A program made the position numbers and the translations under genes. Source: an uncultured Anaerolineaceae bacterium (lineage in GTDB: Bacteria; Chloroflexota; Anaerolineae; Anaerolineales; Anaerolineaceae). Taken from it: a stretch of 48,940 bases of DNA. The notes under the pieces are model-generated. The model was not told the DNA's origin, did no database searches, and saw only the letters and a program-made list of their open reading frames with translations. The DNA lies in the NCBI GenBank assembly GCA_938020565.1, contig CALIHP010000038.1, positions 1-48,940 of the forward strand. Reading direction: 5' to 3'. Positions within the stretch are counted from its first letter, which is position 1. The number at the start of each line of letters is the position of its first letter. Positions 34,076-41,850 of this stretch are shown here, piece after piece.

Positions 34076-35746
34076 ATGAGAAAAATACGATGGCAGCTGG
34101 TAATTATCTTTTTGACCGGTTTGGTGGTCGGGATTTTATTGTTGAGCGATTCGAATACCGTGCCGGTGAATACGTTTGAGTCTGAACCGACGATCGGCGG
34201 AATTTACACGGAAGGGCTTGTCGGCAGCGTTCAGCGAATCAATCCGCTGCTTTCCTTTTATAACGAGGCCGATCTTGATCTGACGCGCCTGGTTTACAGC
34301 GGGTTGATCAAATTTGACAGGCAGGGACTTCCGGTTGGGGACCTGGCGAGCAACTGGGCGATCTCGTACGACGGGACGCTCTATAATTTCGCGATTAACA
34401 AGGACGCCAGATGGCAGGACGGGCAGCCGGTGATTGCGGATGACGTCGTCTTTACGTTTGAGATGCTGAAGCAGGGGGCGGGGTACGTTCCTGATGACTT
34501 GATCGAATTCTGGAACAGTATTCAGGTTCGTACGATCGACGATAAAACGGTGCAATTCGAACTGACCGCAGCGTTCGCCCCGTTTCTGGATTACCTGTCG
34601 ATCGGGATCCTTCCCCGGCATATCTGGAACAACCTGACGTTTGCCCAGATGGTCGATTCAAAGATGAATATTCAGCCGTTGGGCTCCGGACCGTTCCGGT
34701 TGGATAAGCTCGTATTGGACGGTGGGCGTATTACCGGCGTCAATCTCGTTTCAAATCCGTTATATTATGGCGAACGGCCGTATCTCGAGGCGATTCATTT
34801 TATTTTTTACGACGATTCGATCCTGGCGTTCCAAGCGTACCAGATGGGGCTTGTCGACGGTGTCAGCCTGATTTCAGGCGAAACTCTCCAGCCGGCGCTG
34901 ACCGAATCGAATCTGAACCTGTATACTGCGCGGCTGCCGATTTTATCGATGGTCTTCTTTAATCTGGATAATAACGACGTCCCGTTCTTTCAGGACCAGA
35001 AAGTTCGCCGTGGGCTTTTCGCTGGGTTGAATCGGGACCGGATGATCGCCGATATATTGCAAGGTCAGGCGATTCAGGCGCATGGGCCGATTCTGGCGGG
35101 GAACTGGGCATATTACGCAGGGGTCCCTAAAACGGAATTTGATCAGCATAAGGCGGTCGAAACCTTGAAAGAAGCCGGATACGTTATCGCCAACGAACAG
35201 GATTTAGTCCGCTCGAAAGAAGGCCGGACGCTGAATTTTACGATGCTCTACCCTGACGACGATCAACATCGTCAGATCGCGGAGGCGATACAGCGGAACT
35301 GGGCGGAGATTAACGTTCTGGTCAACCTGGAGGCTGTCCCGTATGATGAGCTCGTTAACGTTCTCCTTCAGGATCGGCGTTATGAGGCTGCATTAGTCGA
35401 CTTGAATTTATCCGATCTTCCTGATCCCGATCCTTACCCGTTCTGGGACCAGACACAAATTTCAAGCGGGCAGAATTATACGCAATGGAACAACAAGGCT
35501 GTCAGCAGGTACCTGGAATCCGCACGCGTTGAGACGGATTTAGAGGAACGGAAGCGCCTTTATCGGAATTTTCAGGTCCTGTTCGCGGAAGAGCTGCCGG
35601 CGCTGCCGCTGTATAATCCGGTCTATAATTTTGCCGTCAGCTCAAACGTTCAAGGCGTTTCGGTTGGACCGATGTATCAGACGGCGGATCGTTTCGCGGG
35701 AATCCGAAGCTGGTTTATGGTCCTGAAAACAAAGGTGAACGATTAG
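34076..35746 (+). CDS. ABC transporter solute-binding protein, family 5 (peptide type)
   Basis: A 556-residue extracellular binding protein of SBP_bac_5. An N-terminal hydrophobic segment (about 7-23, VIIFLTGLVVGILLL) serves as anchor or signal; no lipobox Cys is present. The signature region LTRLVYSGLIKFD, then DGTLYNFAINKDARWQDGQPV and ADDVVFTFEML is clear. It would deliver oligopeptides, nickel chelates or similar solutes. No permease or ATPase genes are adjacent, which is unusual. The start seems leaderless. Confidence 0.88.
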   Translation: MRKIRWQLVIIFLTGLVVGILLLSDSNTVPVNTFESEPTIGGIYTEGLVGSVQRINPLLSFYNEADLDLTRLVYSGLIKFDRQGLPVGDLASNWAISYDGTLYNFAINKDARWQDGQPVIADDVVFTFEMLKQGAGYVPDDLIEFWNSIQVRTIDDKTVQFELTAAFAPFLDYLSIGILPRHIWNNLTFAQMVDSKMNIQPLGSGPFRLDKLVLDGGRITGVNLVSNPLYYGERPYLEAIHFIFYDDSILAFQAYQMGLVDGVSLISGETLQPALTESNLNLYTARLPILSMVFFNLDNNDVPFFQDQKVRRGLFAGLNRDRMIADILQGQAIQAHGPILAGNWAYYAGVPKTEFDQHKAVETLKEAGYVIANEQDLVRSKEGRTLNFTMLYPDDDQHRQIAEAIQRNWAEINVLVNLEAVPYDELVNVLLQDRRYEAALVDLNLSDLPDPDPYPFWDQTQISSGQNYTQWNNKAVSRYLESARVETDLEERKRLYRNFQVLFAEELPALPLYNPVYNFAVSSNVQGVSVGPMYQTADRFAGIRSWFMVLKTKVND

Positions 35747-35777
35747 TTTTTTCCGATGCAGCGTTCGTGGAGGCGCG

Positions 35778-36497
35778 ATGTTGGGGACGGTTCTGAATAG
35801 TATTTCTATTATCGTCGGATCTTTCATCGGCGTCTTCTTTGGATCGAAGTTTTCCGGGCATCTCCGCGATACCTTTTACGCGATTTTAGGGACGTTCACG
35901 ACCTTCATGGGAATCGGGATGTTCCTTGAATCGGAAAACTCGATCGTATGCCTGGCGAGCCTGGTTCTTGGAACGTTTATCGGAGAGGCTGTGCGTCTTG
36001 AAGAGAAGGTCGAATCGGCCGGCGCGCGCGTTATTTCGTTTTCAGCGCGTTTTTATGGCACGACGCGTCAGGAAGAATCGGATCAGCAGCGCATGATCAA
36101 AGGGTTTGTAACGGCTTCGCTCTTCTTTGTGACCGGGCCGGTCGGAATTCTCGGCTCGTTTCAGAGCGGGCTGAGCGGTAAATTCGATTTACTGATCATG
36201 AAGTCGCTGCTGGACGGAATAACGTCGGTTGTTTTTGCTTCGGTCATGGGAATCGGCGTCGCTTTTTCGGCGCTTCCCGTATTAGTCTATCAGGGTTTGC
36301 TGACGCTTTTGTCACGTCCGTTCCATGCTTTTTTGTCCGACGCGATGGTTTCGGAATTGACCGGGACCGGCGGGATCTTATTAGGCATGATTGGAATTTC
36401 TTCGCTTCTGGGGCTGAAAAAGATTCGCGTGTCCTCCGCGATTCCGGCGATTTTTCTGGCTCCGCTGATGATGTGGTTTGTTGAAAAAATCGCGTAG
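35778..36497 (+). CDS. DUF554 family membrane protein
   Basis: A 239-residue protein with about six to seven membrane helices, matching DUF554 (YdfK-like): GTVLNSISIIVGSFIG at the N-terminus, LGTFIGE near 70 and GPVGILGSFQSGLSG near 117. These are predicted transporters of unknown substrate. It lies 31 bases after the solute-binding gene with GGAGGCG before its ATG, so it is likely cotranscribed, but a functional link is not evident. Confidence 0.85.
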   Translation: MLGTVLNSISIIVGSFIGVFFGSKFSGHLRDTFYAILGTFTTFMGIGMFLESENSIVCLASLVLGTFIGEAVRLEEKVESAGARVISFSARFYGTTRQEESDQQRMIKGFVTASLFFVTGPVGILGSFQSGLSGKFDLLIMKSLLDGITSVVFASVMGIGVAFSALPVLVYQGLLTLLSRPFHAFLSDAMVSELTGTGGILLGMIGISSLLGLKKIRVSSAIPAIFLAPLMMWFVEKIA

Positions 36498-36593
36498 ACG
36501 GTTTTTTGGCTGACGACAGGTCAGTTTCCAAGAGTATTCTTTAAGACAATATCACAGACTATTCACATGCGGGAGGGCTTTTTCCCGACCATC

Positions 36594-36621
36594 TTGACAA
36601 AACCTCGGAAACATGTAAAAT
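36594..36621 (+). promoter_or_regulatory. Promoter of tRNA-Leu
   Basis: A perfect TTGACA (36594-36599), 16-bp spacer and TAAAAT (36616-36621), 21 bases before the mature tRNA. Confidence 0.8.
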
Positions 36622-36642
36622 CATTTTTGTTGAAGTGATATT

Positions 36643-36726
36643 GCCGAAGTGGCGGAACTGGCAGACGCGCTGCGTTCAGGGCGCAGTGAGAGTACTCTCA
36701 TGAGGGTTCAAATCCCTCCTCCGGCA
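36643..36726 (+). tRNA. tRNA-Leu (anticodon CAG)
   Basis: A class II tRNA with a long variable arm (TGAGAGTACTCTCA), anticodon stem TGCG/CGCA around the loop containing CAG (reads CUG), and T-arm GAGGG/CCCTC with loop TTCAAAT. The acceptor GCCGAAG pairs with CTCCGGC except for one A-C mismatch at the fifth pair. CCA is not fully encoded. Confidence 0.93.
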
Positions 36727-36750
36727 CATAAAAAAAAAGAGGCTGAATTT

Positions 36751-36800
36751 GAAAAGCCCCCGAAAAGTTGGATTTTGGCCTGACTTTTGGGGGGCTTTTC
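36751..36800. terminator. Long bidirectional terminator after tRNA-Leu
   Basis: An 18-bp stem (36751-36768 with 36783-36800) with one mismatch: GAAAAGCCCCC...GGGGGGCTTTTC. A-runs and T-runs on both sides make it fit both the tRNA and the convergent HAAS gene. Confidence 0.8.
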
Positions 36801-36848
36801 ATATCTCAATTAAGCCGACAGAGTTTTTTATGCGTTCATCCGCTTTCG

Positions 36849-37844
36849 TCAGTCCTTTTTCTCAGGATTTCGGGTCACGATCGCGAGGATCGCGCTGAAC
36901 GCGGTCGCGAAAGGAAAGATAAGCCAGGTGAACCGCCATGCGCCCGTCAGGAAGCTGATCAGTATGTAGACCGGAGCCACGAGCGACCAGACGATCGCGT
37001 TAACTTTTTCGCTGGCTTTATAGCTCCTTTCGCCGTAGTGAGACGGTTTGGTTTTCCCTTCCAGAATATCGAAGTATTGCTTTTGGAGGCCGCCGAATTG
37101 GATCAGGAATACGCCGATCGCGGCGAGCAACAACGTTCCGACGATTGAAAAAACGATCAGCGGATAAAGGCTTCGACTCCTGCTCAACCCATTCAGGATC
37201 CCCGTGATCGATGGCGGGAGCGCGGCCATGATGAAACAGGCGATCGCGGCAATCGTGATCAGCGTGCTGCGGCGGTATTCCGCGGCGCGTTTTTCCTTGA
37301 CGAACGCGGCGGCGTCAGCGTCAAGACTGAAATGCTGCTCCCTGAGCCAGCGGGTCCGCGGGGTCAGCGAAGCGCCATAGACGATCGAACCAACGCCCGC
37401 CGCGATGAGGATCAGCATGACGATAATCCCGATGACCAGGAGGATTTTCCCCAGCGGCTCGGCCGCGGGAATCGCGTTCAGCGCCGCCGACGTGATAATC
37501 AGGCTGGGAGACGTAATCATCAGGCCGCTTCCGATTCCGACGAAGATCGCGAATTTTTCGTTCGATGACCAATACGCTTCTGCGTCGGACTGAGTCAGCG
37601 TGATCCGGTTCGCTTCGGCGCTGCGGATTTCTTCGGTTAATCCGAGTGCTTCGGAAAGCTCGTTCAGGTTGCCGAATTCCATGATGACGGTCCCGAGCGC
37701 TTCGTTCTCGCTTTTGCCTTCGGCGATGAGTTCTTTATATTTATCGGTCATCATCGTTAACAGATCTTTTTTAGCTTTGAGGACTTTTTCCGTGGCCGGC
37801 AGGCCGGTAAACATCTTATCCAGATAGGTCTTGATTTCTTCCAT
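36849..37844 (-). CDS. HAAS-domain / permease-prefix membrane protein
   Basis: A 331-residue membrane protein. The N-terminal helical domain (about 1-75; LKAKKDLLTMMTDKYKEL, EALGTVIMEFGNLNELSEAL) is the HAAS/permease-prefix type usually paired with PadR regulators. A linker leads to about six membrane helices (100-330). The partner PadR gene lies 13 bases upstream. In known cases the HAAS protein is a membrane target of the PadR circuit. Its exact function is unknown; cell-envelope stress sensing is a guess. Confidence 0.8.
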   Translation of the reverse strand: MEEIKTYLDKMFTGLPATEKVLKAKKDLLTMMTDKYKELIAEGKSENEALGTVIMEFGNLNELSEALGLTEEIRSAEANRITLTQSDAEAYWSSNEKFAIFVGIGSGLMITSPSLIITSAALNAIPAAEPLGKILLVIGIIVMLILIAAGVGSIVYGASLTPRTRWLREQHFSLDADAAAFVKEKRAAEYRRSTLITIAAIACFIMAALPPSITGILNGLSRSRSLYPLIVFSIVGTLLLAAIGVFLIQFGGLQKQYFDILEGKTKPSHYGERSYKASEKVNAIVWSLVAPVYILISFLTGAWRFTWLIFPFATAFSAILAIVTRNPEKKD

Positions 37845-37857
37845 TTTTTCTCCTTTT

Positions 37858-38220
37858 TTAGTTGACTGCCGTCGCGATAAAGTTGTCGACGACTTCTTTT
37901 GTCAGTTGCCATTCGTCACATTTGGTCTGATAGTATTCGCTTCCGGCTTCCGTAATCCGATAGTAGGTTCGACGTCCGCCTTCACTGATCGTACCGTCGA
38001 ACGATTCGATGAATCCGTTTTTTTCGAGCCGGGTGAACGCGCTGTACAGGGTCGTTTCCTTGACGGCGTATTTTTCCGCGCTTTTCGATCGGATTCGTTT
38101 TGAGATTGAATACCCGTAATCCGGTTCACTCCGGATCAGGTAGAGGACGATGATGTCCGTATATCCGCGGATGCTGTCTCCGCTGATCCGCTGCGCTGCG
38201 GTCCGTTCGTCTTTTTCCAA
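37858..38220 (-). CDS. PadR family transcriptional regulator
   Basis: 120 residues with the PadR winged helix: IVLYLIRSEPDYGYSIS, the recognition region VKETTLYSAFTRLEKNGFI and the wing GRRTYYRITEAG. A short C-terminal helix for dimerisation follows. I choose TTG 38220 because AAAGGAGG lies seven bases before it; an ATG at 38256 would start inside one copy of its own operator. It is first in an operon with the HAAS gene and is probably autoregulated through the inverted repeat around its promoter. Confidence 0.9.
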   Translation of the reverse strand: MEKDERTAAQRISGDSIRGYTDIIVLYLIRSEPDYGYSISKRIRSKSAEKYAVKETTLYSAFTRLEKNGFIESFDGTISEGGRRTYYRITEAGSEYYQTKCDEWQLTKEVVDNFIATAVN

Positions 38221-38255
38221 GCGATTCCTCCTTTCAAGGTGGTTTGCAGCTTTCA

Positions 38256-38338
38256 TTTACTACGATCGGCGTACTTTATCTGACGTTATATGTCTGTCGT
38301 AGTAATTGAAGTATATGCCATTTACTACGACAGGTCAA
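38256..38338 (-). promoter_or_regulatory. PadR promoter with three TACTACGA half-sites
   Basis: Read on the minus strand: TTGACC (38338-38333), 17-bp spacer, TATACT (38315-38310). A perfect 12-bp inverted repeat, CTGTCGTAGTAA (38294-38305) and TTACTACGACAG (38322-38333), brackets the -10 box. A third half-site TTTACTACGA (38256-38265) lies in the leader. This is a classical repressor layout. Confidence 0.7.
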
Positions 38339-38427
38339 GTAGTTTGGAAAAACAAATGACATTGCGGTTCATTTCGATCTGTGTTCCGGCGCCCTGGCGT
38401 GTCTGAGCTGGCAGGCGGGAGCGCTGA

Positions 38428-38433
38428 TATAAT
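38428..38433 (+). promoter_or_regulatory. -10 box of the mvaD operon
   Basis: A perfect TATAAT 21 bases before the ATG at 38455, then AAAGGGAGGG as ribosome-binding site. No clear -35 box. Confidence 0.4.
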
Positions 38434-38454
38434 GAGAAGAAAAGGGAGGGCGCT

Positions 38455-38676
38455 ATGACGATTCATTTGCTGGACCAGACCGTTCATTTGGATATTTATA
38501 TTGATGCGAGCGACGCAGAGTTTGAGGACGACGTTTGTTTTCGGTTTGTTGAGGATTGCCCGGAAGATGAGAAGGTATTTTGCGGCGGGGAGACGGAGCT
38601 GTACCTGACCCGTGAGCAGGCGCGGCAGATTCGCGACCGGCTGATCAAGGTTCTTGAGGAAGGCGACGCGAAGTGA
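38455..38676 (+). CDS. Small acidic protein of unknown function
   Basis: 73 residues, strongly acidic in the middle (EFEDDVCFRFVEDCPEDEK), with a helical basic end (REQARQIRDRLIKVLEE). No recognised family. AAGGGAGGG stands before the ATG. Its stop overlaps the GTG start of the decarboxylase by 4 bases, so it is translationally coupled to the isoprenoid gene and is very probably expressed. Confidence 0.65.
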   Translation: MTIHLLDQTVHLDIYIDASDAEFEDDVCFRFVEDCPEDEKVFCGGETELYLTREQARQIRDRLIKVLEEGDAK

Positions 38677-39659
38677 ACGGGACGACCGCGACCGCGCAGG
38701 CGCATCCGAATATCGCGTTTATCAAATATTGGGGAAATCGGGACGACCGTCTCCGCCTTCCGGTTAATGGGTCGGTTTCAATGAATCTGGGAGCGTTAAG
38801 AACAACGACGACGGTAACGTTCGATGATTCGCTCCGTCAGGATTCGCTGGCGATTAACGGCGCTGCAGAGCCGAAAGCGGCGGTCGGCCGGGTTTCGTCG
38901 GTCCTGGACGAAGTCCGGCGGATCGCGCGGACAGGCGCGCGCGCGCGTGTCGAATCCTCCGCGAACTTCCCGGCAGGCGTCGGCGTGGCCTCATCCGCGG
39001 CGGCGTTCGCGGCGCTGGCGCTGGCGGCGTCGACGGCGGCGGGACTTTCGCTGAGTGAGGGGGAGATTTCGCGGCTGGCGCGGTTGGGATCCGGTTCGGC
39101 TTGCCGTTCGGTCCCGGGCGGGTTCTGCGAATGGCGGATGGGGACGGGCGACGCAGATTCGATCGCCGTTTCGATCGCGGACGCGGATCGCTGGGATCTG
39201 GTGGATCTGATCGCGATTTTATCAACAACGCATAAAAAGGTCGGATCTGCCGCGGGTCATCCGGGCGCAGTCACAAGCCCGTATCAGGCGGCGCGGATTG
39301 CCGGCGCGCCGGAGCGGATCGAAGGCTGCCGCGAGGCAATCCGGACGCGCGATTTCGCGAGGCTGGCGACGATTTCGGAAGAGGATTCGACGCTGATGCA
39401 TTGCGTCATGATGACGCAGCGGCCGCCGCTGTTTTACTGGGAACCGGCCTCGCTGGCGATTATGAAAGCGGTTCCTGAATGGCGCCTGGAAGGGCTGCGC
39501 GTCTTTTTTACGCTGGACGCGGGCCCGACGGTTCATGTTCTCTGTCTGGGGGAAGATGCGAATGAGGCGGAACGGCGGCTCCGCGCGGTTCCGGGGGTGG
39601 CCGATCTGCTGCGTTCCGGCGCCGGCGGACCGGCGCGAATCGTTGATGCGGAATTTTGA
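38673..39659 (+). CDS. mvaD: Mevalonate-pathway decarboxylase (diphosphomevalonate or phosphomevalonate decarboxylase)
   Basis: A 328-residue GHMP-kinase-family decarboxylase. The N-terminal motif is HPNIAFIKYWGNRD (Lys18, Asn22), the ATP loop is FPAGVGVASSAAA, and GSACRSVPGGFCEW and the catalytic TLDAGPTVHVL follow. In diphosphomevalonate decarboxylases the residue after KYWG is normally Lys; here it is Asn. I recall this position contacts the distal phosphate, and that Roseiflexus uses a phosphomevalonate decarboxylase instead, so the substrate may be mevalonate 5-phosphate. It is preceded by a coupled small gene and followed by an overlapping AEC transporter gene. Confidence 0.88.
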   Translation: MNGTTATAQAHPNIAFIKYWGNRDDRLRLPVNGSVSMNLGALRTTTTVTFDDSLRQDSLAINGAAEPKAAVGRVSSVLDEVRRIARTGARARVESSANFPAGVGVASSAAAFAALALAASTAAGLSLSEGEISRLARLGSGSACRSVPGGFCEWRMGTGDADSIAVSIADADRWDLVDLIAILSTTHKKVGSAAGHPGAVTSPYQAARIAGAPERIEGCREAIRTRDFARLATISEEDSTLMHCVMMTQRPPLFYWEPASLAIMKAVPEWRLEGLRVFFTLDAGPTVHVLCLGEDANEAERRLRAVPGVADLLRSGAGGPARIVDAEF

Positions 39660-40591
39660 TGGAAGAAATTCTTAACGCGATCGGGCCGATCCTGATCCTG
39701 ATCGGGGTGGGGTTCGCTGCCGCGGCGTTAAAGGTTCTCCCGGCGGACGCCGGAACGACGCTGTCCCGATACCTGTTTTATTTTTCGATGCCTTTCCTGA
39801 TCTTTTCGAATATATACGCGGCGGAGCCGGGGGATGTCGCGAATACTCGTTTTCTGGTCGGATATTTCCTGACGCTTTGCCTGTCGTCCGCGCTTGGTCT
39901 GACGATTTTTGGATGGGGCTTCGGGCTTCGGGGTTCTACGTTGATCGTTCAGGTCATGGGTGGGTTTTACGCGAACGCGACTTACGTCGGCGTTCCGGTC
40001 TGCCTGCTGACGGTTGGGTCGGCGATTCCGCCGCTGCTGATCCTGTTGGTCCAGACGATTCTCTTCCTGCCGTTGATTTCGGCGCTCCTCGATCTCCAGT
40101 CGATGGGAAAGTCGTCGCAGTCGCCCGGAGGCGTATTGAAAATTCTGGCGATGAATCCGATCCTGATGGCGGGAGTATGTGCGCTGGGGTTCAGGCTGAG
40201 CGGGCTGCAGGTTCCGGCTTTCCTCGTCCGCGGGGCTGAACTGCTGGGGAAGCCGGCGATGACGGTTGGGTTGTTCTCGCTCGGATATACCTGTTACCTG
40301 CCGGAGGCGAAGGGTTTCAGGCGGCGGGACGTCCTGATGGCGTCGGTTGCCGCAGTGCAGAAGGTCCTTCTCCAGCCGCTGATTGCGCTTTGGATCGCGA
40401 CGCGCGTCGTCGGGCTGACCGGGTGGTGGGTGAAGAGCCTCGTCATTTGCGCGGCGCTGCCTTGCGCGGTGAATGCGTTCGTCCTGAGCCAGCGCTATCA
40501 GGCGGCGGAGAACGAATCCAAGCTGACGCTGATGTTTTCGACGGTGCTGTTCATGATCATGATGACGGCCGCGCTGCCGTTTCTTGGCTGA
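39659..40591 (+). CDS. AEC family transporter
   Basis: A 310-residue auxin-efflux-carrier-type permease with about ten membrane helices. Typical elements are YLFYFSMPFLIFSNI, the half-repeat GGFYANATYVGVPV and the late GWWVKSLVICAALPCAVNAF. These carriers move dicarboxylates or other organic acids in bacteria. Start ATG 39659 overlaps the mvaD stop (TGATG); a TTG directly before it would add one residue. The physical coupling to mvaD may be operon economy only. Confidence 0.87.
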   Translation: MEEILNAIGPILILIGVGFAAAALKVLPADAGTTLSRYLFYFSMPFLIFSNIYAAEPGDVANTRFLVGYFLTLCLSSALGLTIFGWGFGLRGSTLIVQVMGGFYANATYVGVPVCLLTVGSAIPPLLILLVQTILFLPLISALLDLQSMGKSSQSPGGVLKILAMNPILMAGVCALGFRLSGLQVPAFLVRGAELLGKPAMTVGLFSLGYTCYLPEAKGFRRRDVLMASVAAVQKVLLQPLIALWIATRVVGLTGWWVKSLVICAALPCAVNAFVLSQRYQAAENESKLTLMFSTVLFMIMMTAALPFLG

Positions 40592-40676
40592 AGCGGGGCT
40601 GTATGCATGAGGTTGCATAAGTCACGAAACCTTATGACCTTTGTCGGGGAGGGGCGTCCGAAAGGCGAACTCACGT

Positions 40677-40682
40677 TATAAT
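40677..40682 (+). promoter_or_regulatory. -10 box of arcC
   Basis: A perfect TATAAT 35 bases before the arcC ATG; GGAGGAAC follows as ribosome-binding site. The -35 region is poor. Confidence 0.45.
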
Positions 40683-40717
40683 CTATTGTCAGACAACCTA
40701 ATAATGGAGGAACAGAA

Positions 40718-41671
40718 ATGGAAAAAAAAGTAGCGGTCGTTGCGATCGGCGGTAATTCACTTATTAAGGACAGTAAGCACACCTCAACGGCGGATCAGTA
40801 CTTGGCGGCCAAAGAAACTGCGGTTCATATTGTCGACATGATTGAAAGCGGTTGGGACGTTGTTGTCGGTCATGGCAACGGTCCGCAGGTGGGCTTCATC
40901 CTGCAAAAAGCCGAGATCGCGTACGGCGCTATTGGATTGCCGATGGCGGGGCTGGATGTCTGTGGTGCGCAGAGCCAGGGTCAGATCGGGTATGCGCTGG
41001 CGCAGAATCTTCAGAACGAGCTTAAGCGGCGCGGGATTAATAAACCGGTCGCCTCCGTCATCGAGCAAACCGTCGTAGATCGCAACGATCCGGCGTTTTC
41101 GAATCCGACGAAGCCGATCGGCGGCTTCATGACCGAGGCCGAGGCGAAGAAGCGGAAAGAGGAAGAAGGCTGGACGGTTATCGAAGACGCGGGCCGCGGC
41201 TGGCGGCGTGTCGTCGCTTCGCCGATTCCGCAGGAAATCGTCGAGCTTGAAGCGATTCGGACGCTGATCAGCGCGGGGATCGTGACGATTTCGGTTGGCG
41301 GCGGCGGGATCCCGGTGATTCGTCGTGAAGACGGCGATCTGGAGGGGATCGCGGCGGTCATCGATAAGGATTTCGGGAACAGCCTGCTGGCGAGCCTGAT
41401 TAATGCGGATATGCTCCTGATCTCGACGGCGGTTGAGAAGGTCGCGCTGAATTTCGGGAAGCCGAACGAAACGTGGCTGGATAAGCTGTCGCTGGCGGAC
41501 GCGAAACGCTATCTCGCTGAAGGGACGCATTTCAAAGGCGGATCGATGGCTCCGAAGATTCAGGCCTGCATCAACTTCCTCGAACGCGGCGGAAAATCAG
41601 CGCTGATTACGAATCCTGAGAATATCGGGCGTGCGCTGAAGGGCGAAACCGGGACCTGGATTCTTCCGTAA
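40718..41671 (+). CDS. arcC: Carbamate kinase
   Basis: A 317-residue carbamate kinase, which makes ATP from carbamoyl phosphate and ADP in arginine or purine fermentation. Motifs: AIGGNSL (9-15), GHGNGPQVG (about 47-55), the PTKPIGGFMTEAEA insert typical of the enzyme, and SVGGGGIPV. No arcA, arcB or allantoin genes are adjacent. It belongs to the same fold as isopentenyl phosphate kinase, but motifs and length clearly indicate carbamate kinase. A strong terminator follows. Confidence 0.94.
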   Translation: MEKKVAVVAIGGNSLIKDSKHTSTADQYLAAKETAVHIVDMIESGWDVVVGHGNGPQVGFILQKAEIAYGAIGLPMAGLDVCGAQSQGQIGYALAQNLQNELKRRGINKPVASVIEQTVVDRNDPAFSNPTKPIGGFMTEAEAKKRKEEEGWTVIEDAGRGWRRVVASPIPQEIVELEAIRTLISAGIVTISVGGGGIPVIRREDGDLEGIAAVIDKDFGNSLLASLINADMLLISTAVEKVALNFGKPNETWLDKLSLADAKRYLAEGTHFKGGSMAPKIQACINFLERGGKSALITNPENIGRALKGETGTWILP

Positions 41672-41703
41672 GCGACGGGGCCGGAGTCGGAACATGAATC
41701 GAG

Positions 41704-41734
41704 CGGGCGTGGGCGAATATCACGCCCGTTTTTT
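41704..41734 (+). terminator. arcC terminator
   Basis: CGGGCGTG (41704-41711) pairs perfectly with CACGCCCG (41721-41728), followed by six T. Confidence 0.9.
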
Positions 41735-41850
41735 ACGGCCTGGCGGCCGTCCCGTTTCCGTATTTTTTTTATGCCTGACGGGCGTATCCAGCGAGCGGTT
41801 TCATGATATAGTTTCAGTGGACAACAATCTTTCATTGATGGAGGCAGGAT

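Noticed and set aside
39728..40618. Minus-strand 296-codon open frame opposite the AEC transporter
   Set aside because: Extremely Arg/Gln-rich, no motif, fully opposite a recognisable transporter.
40600..40640. Weak hairpin CATAAG/CTTATG after the AEC transporter as terminator
   Set aside because: Six-base stem without a T-run; not supported.
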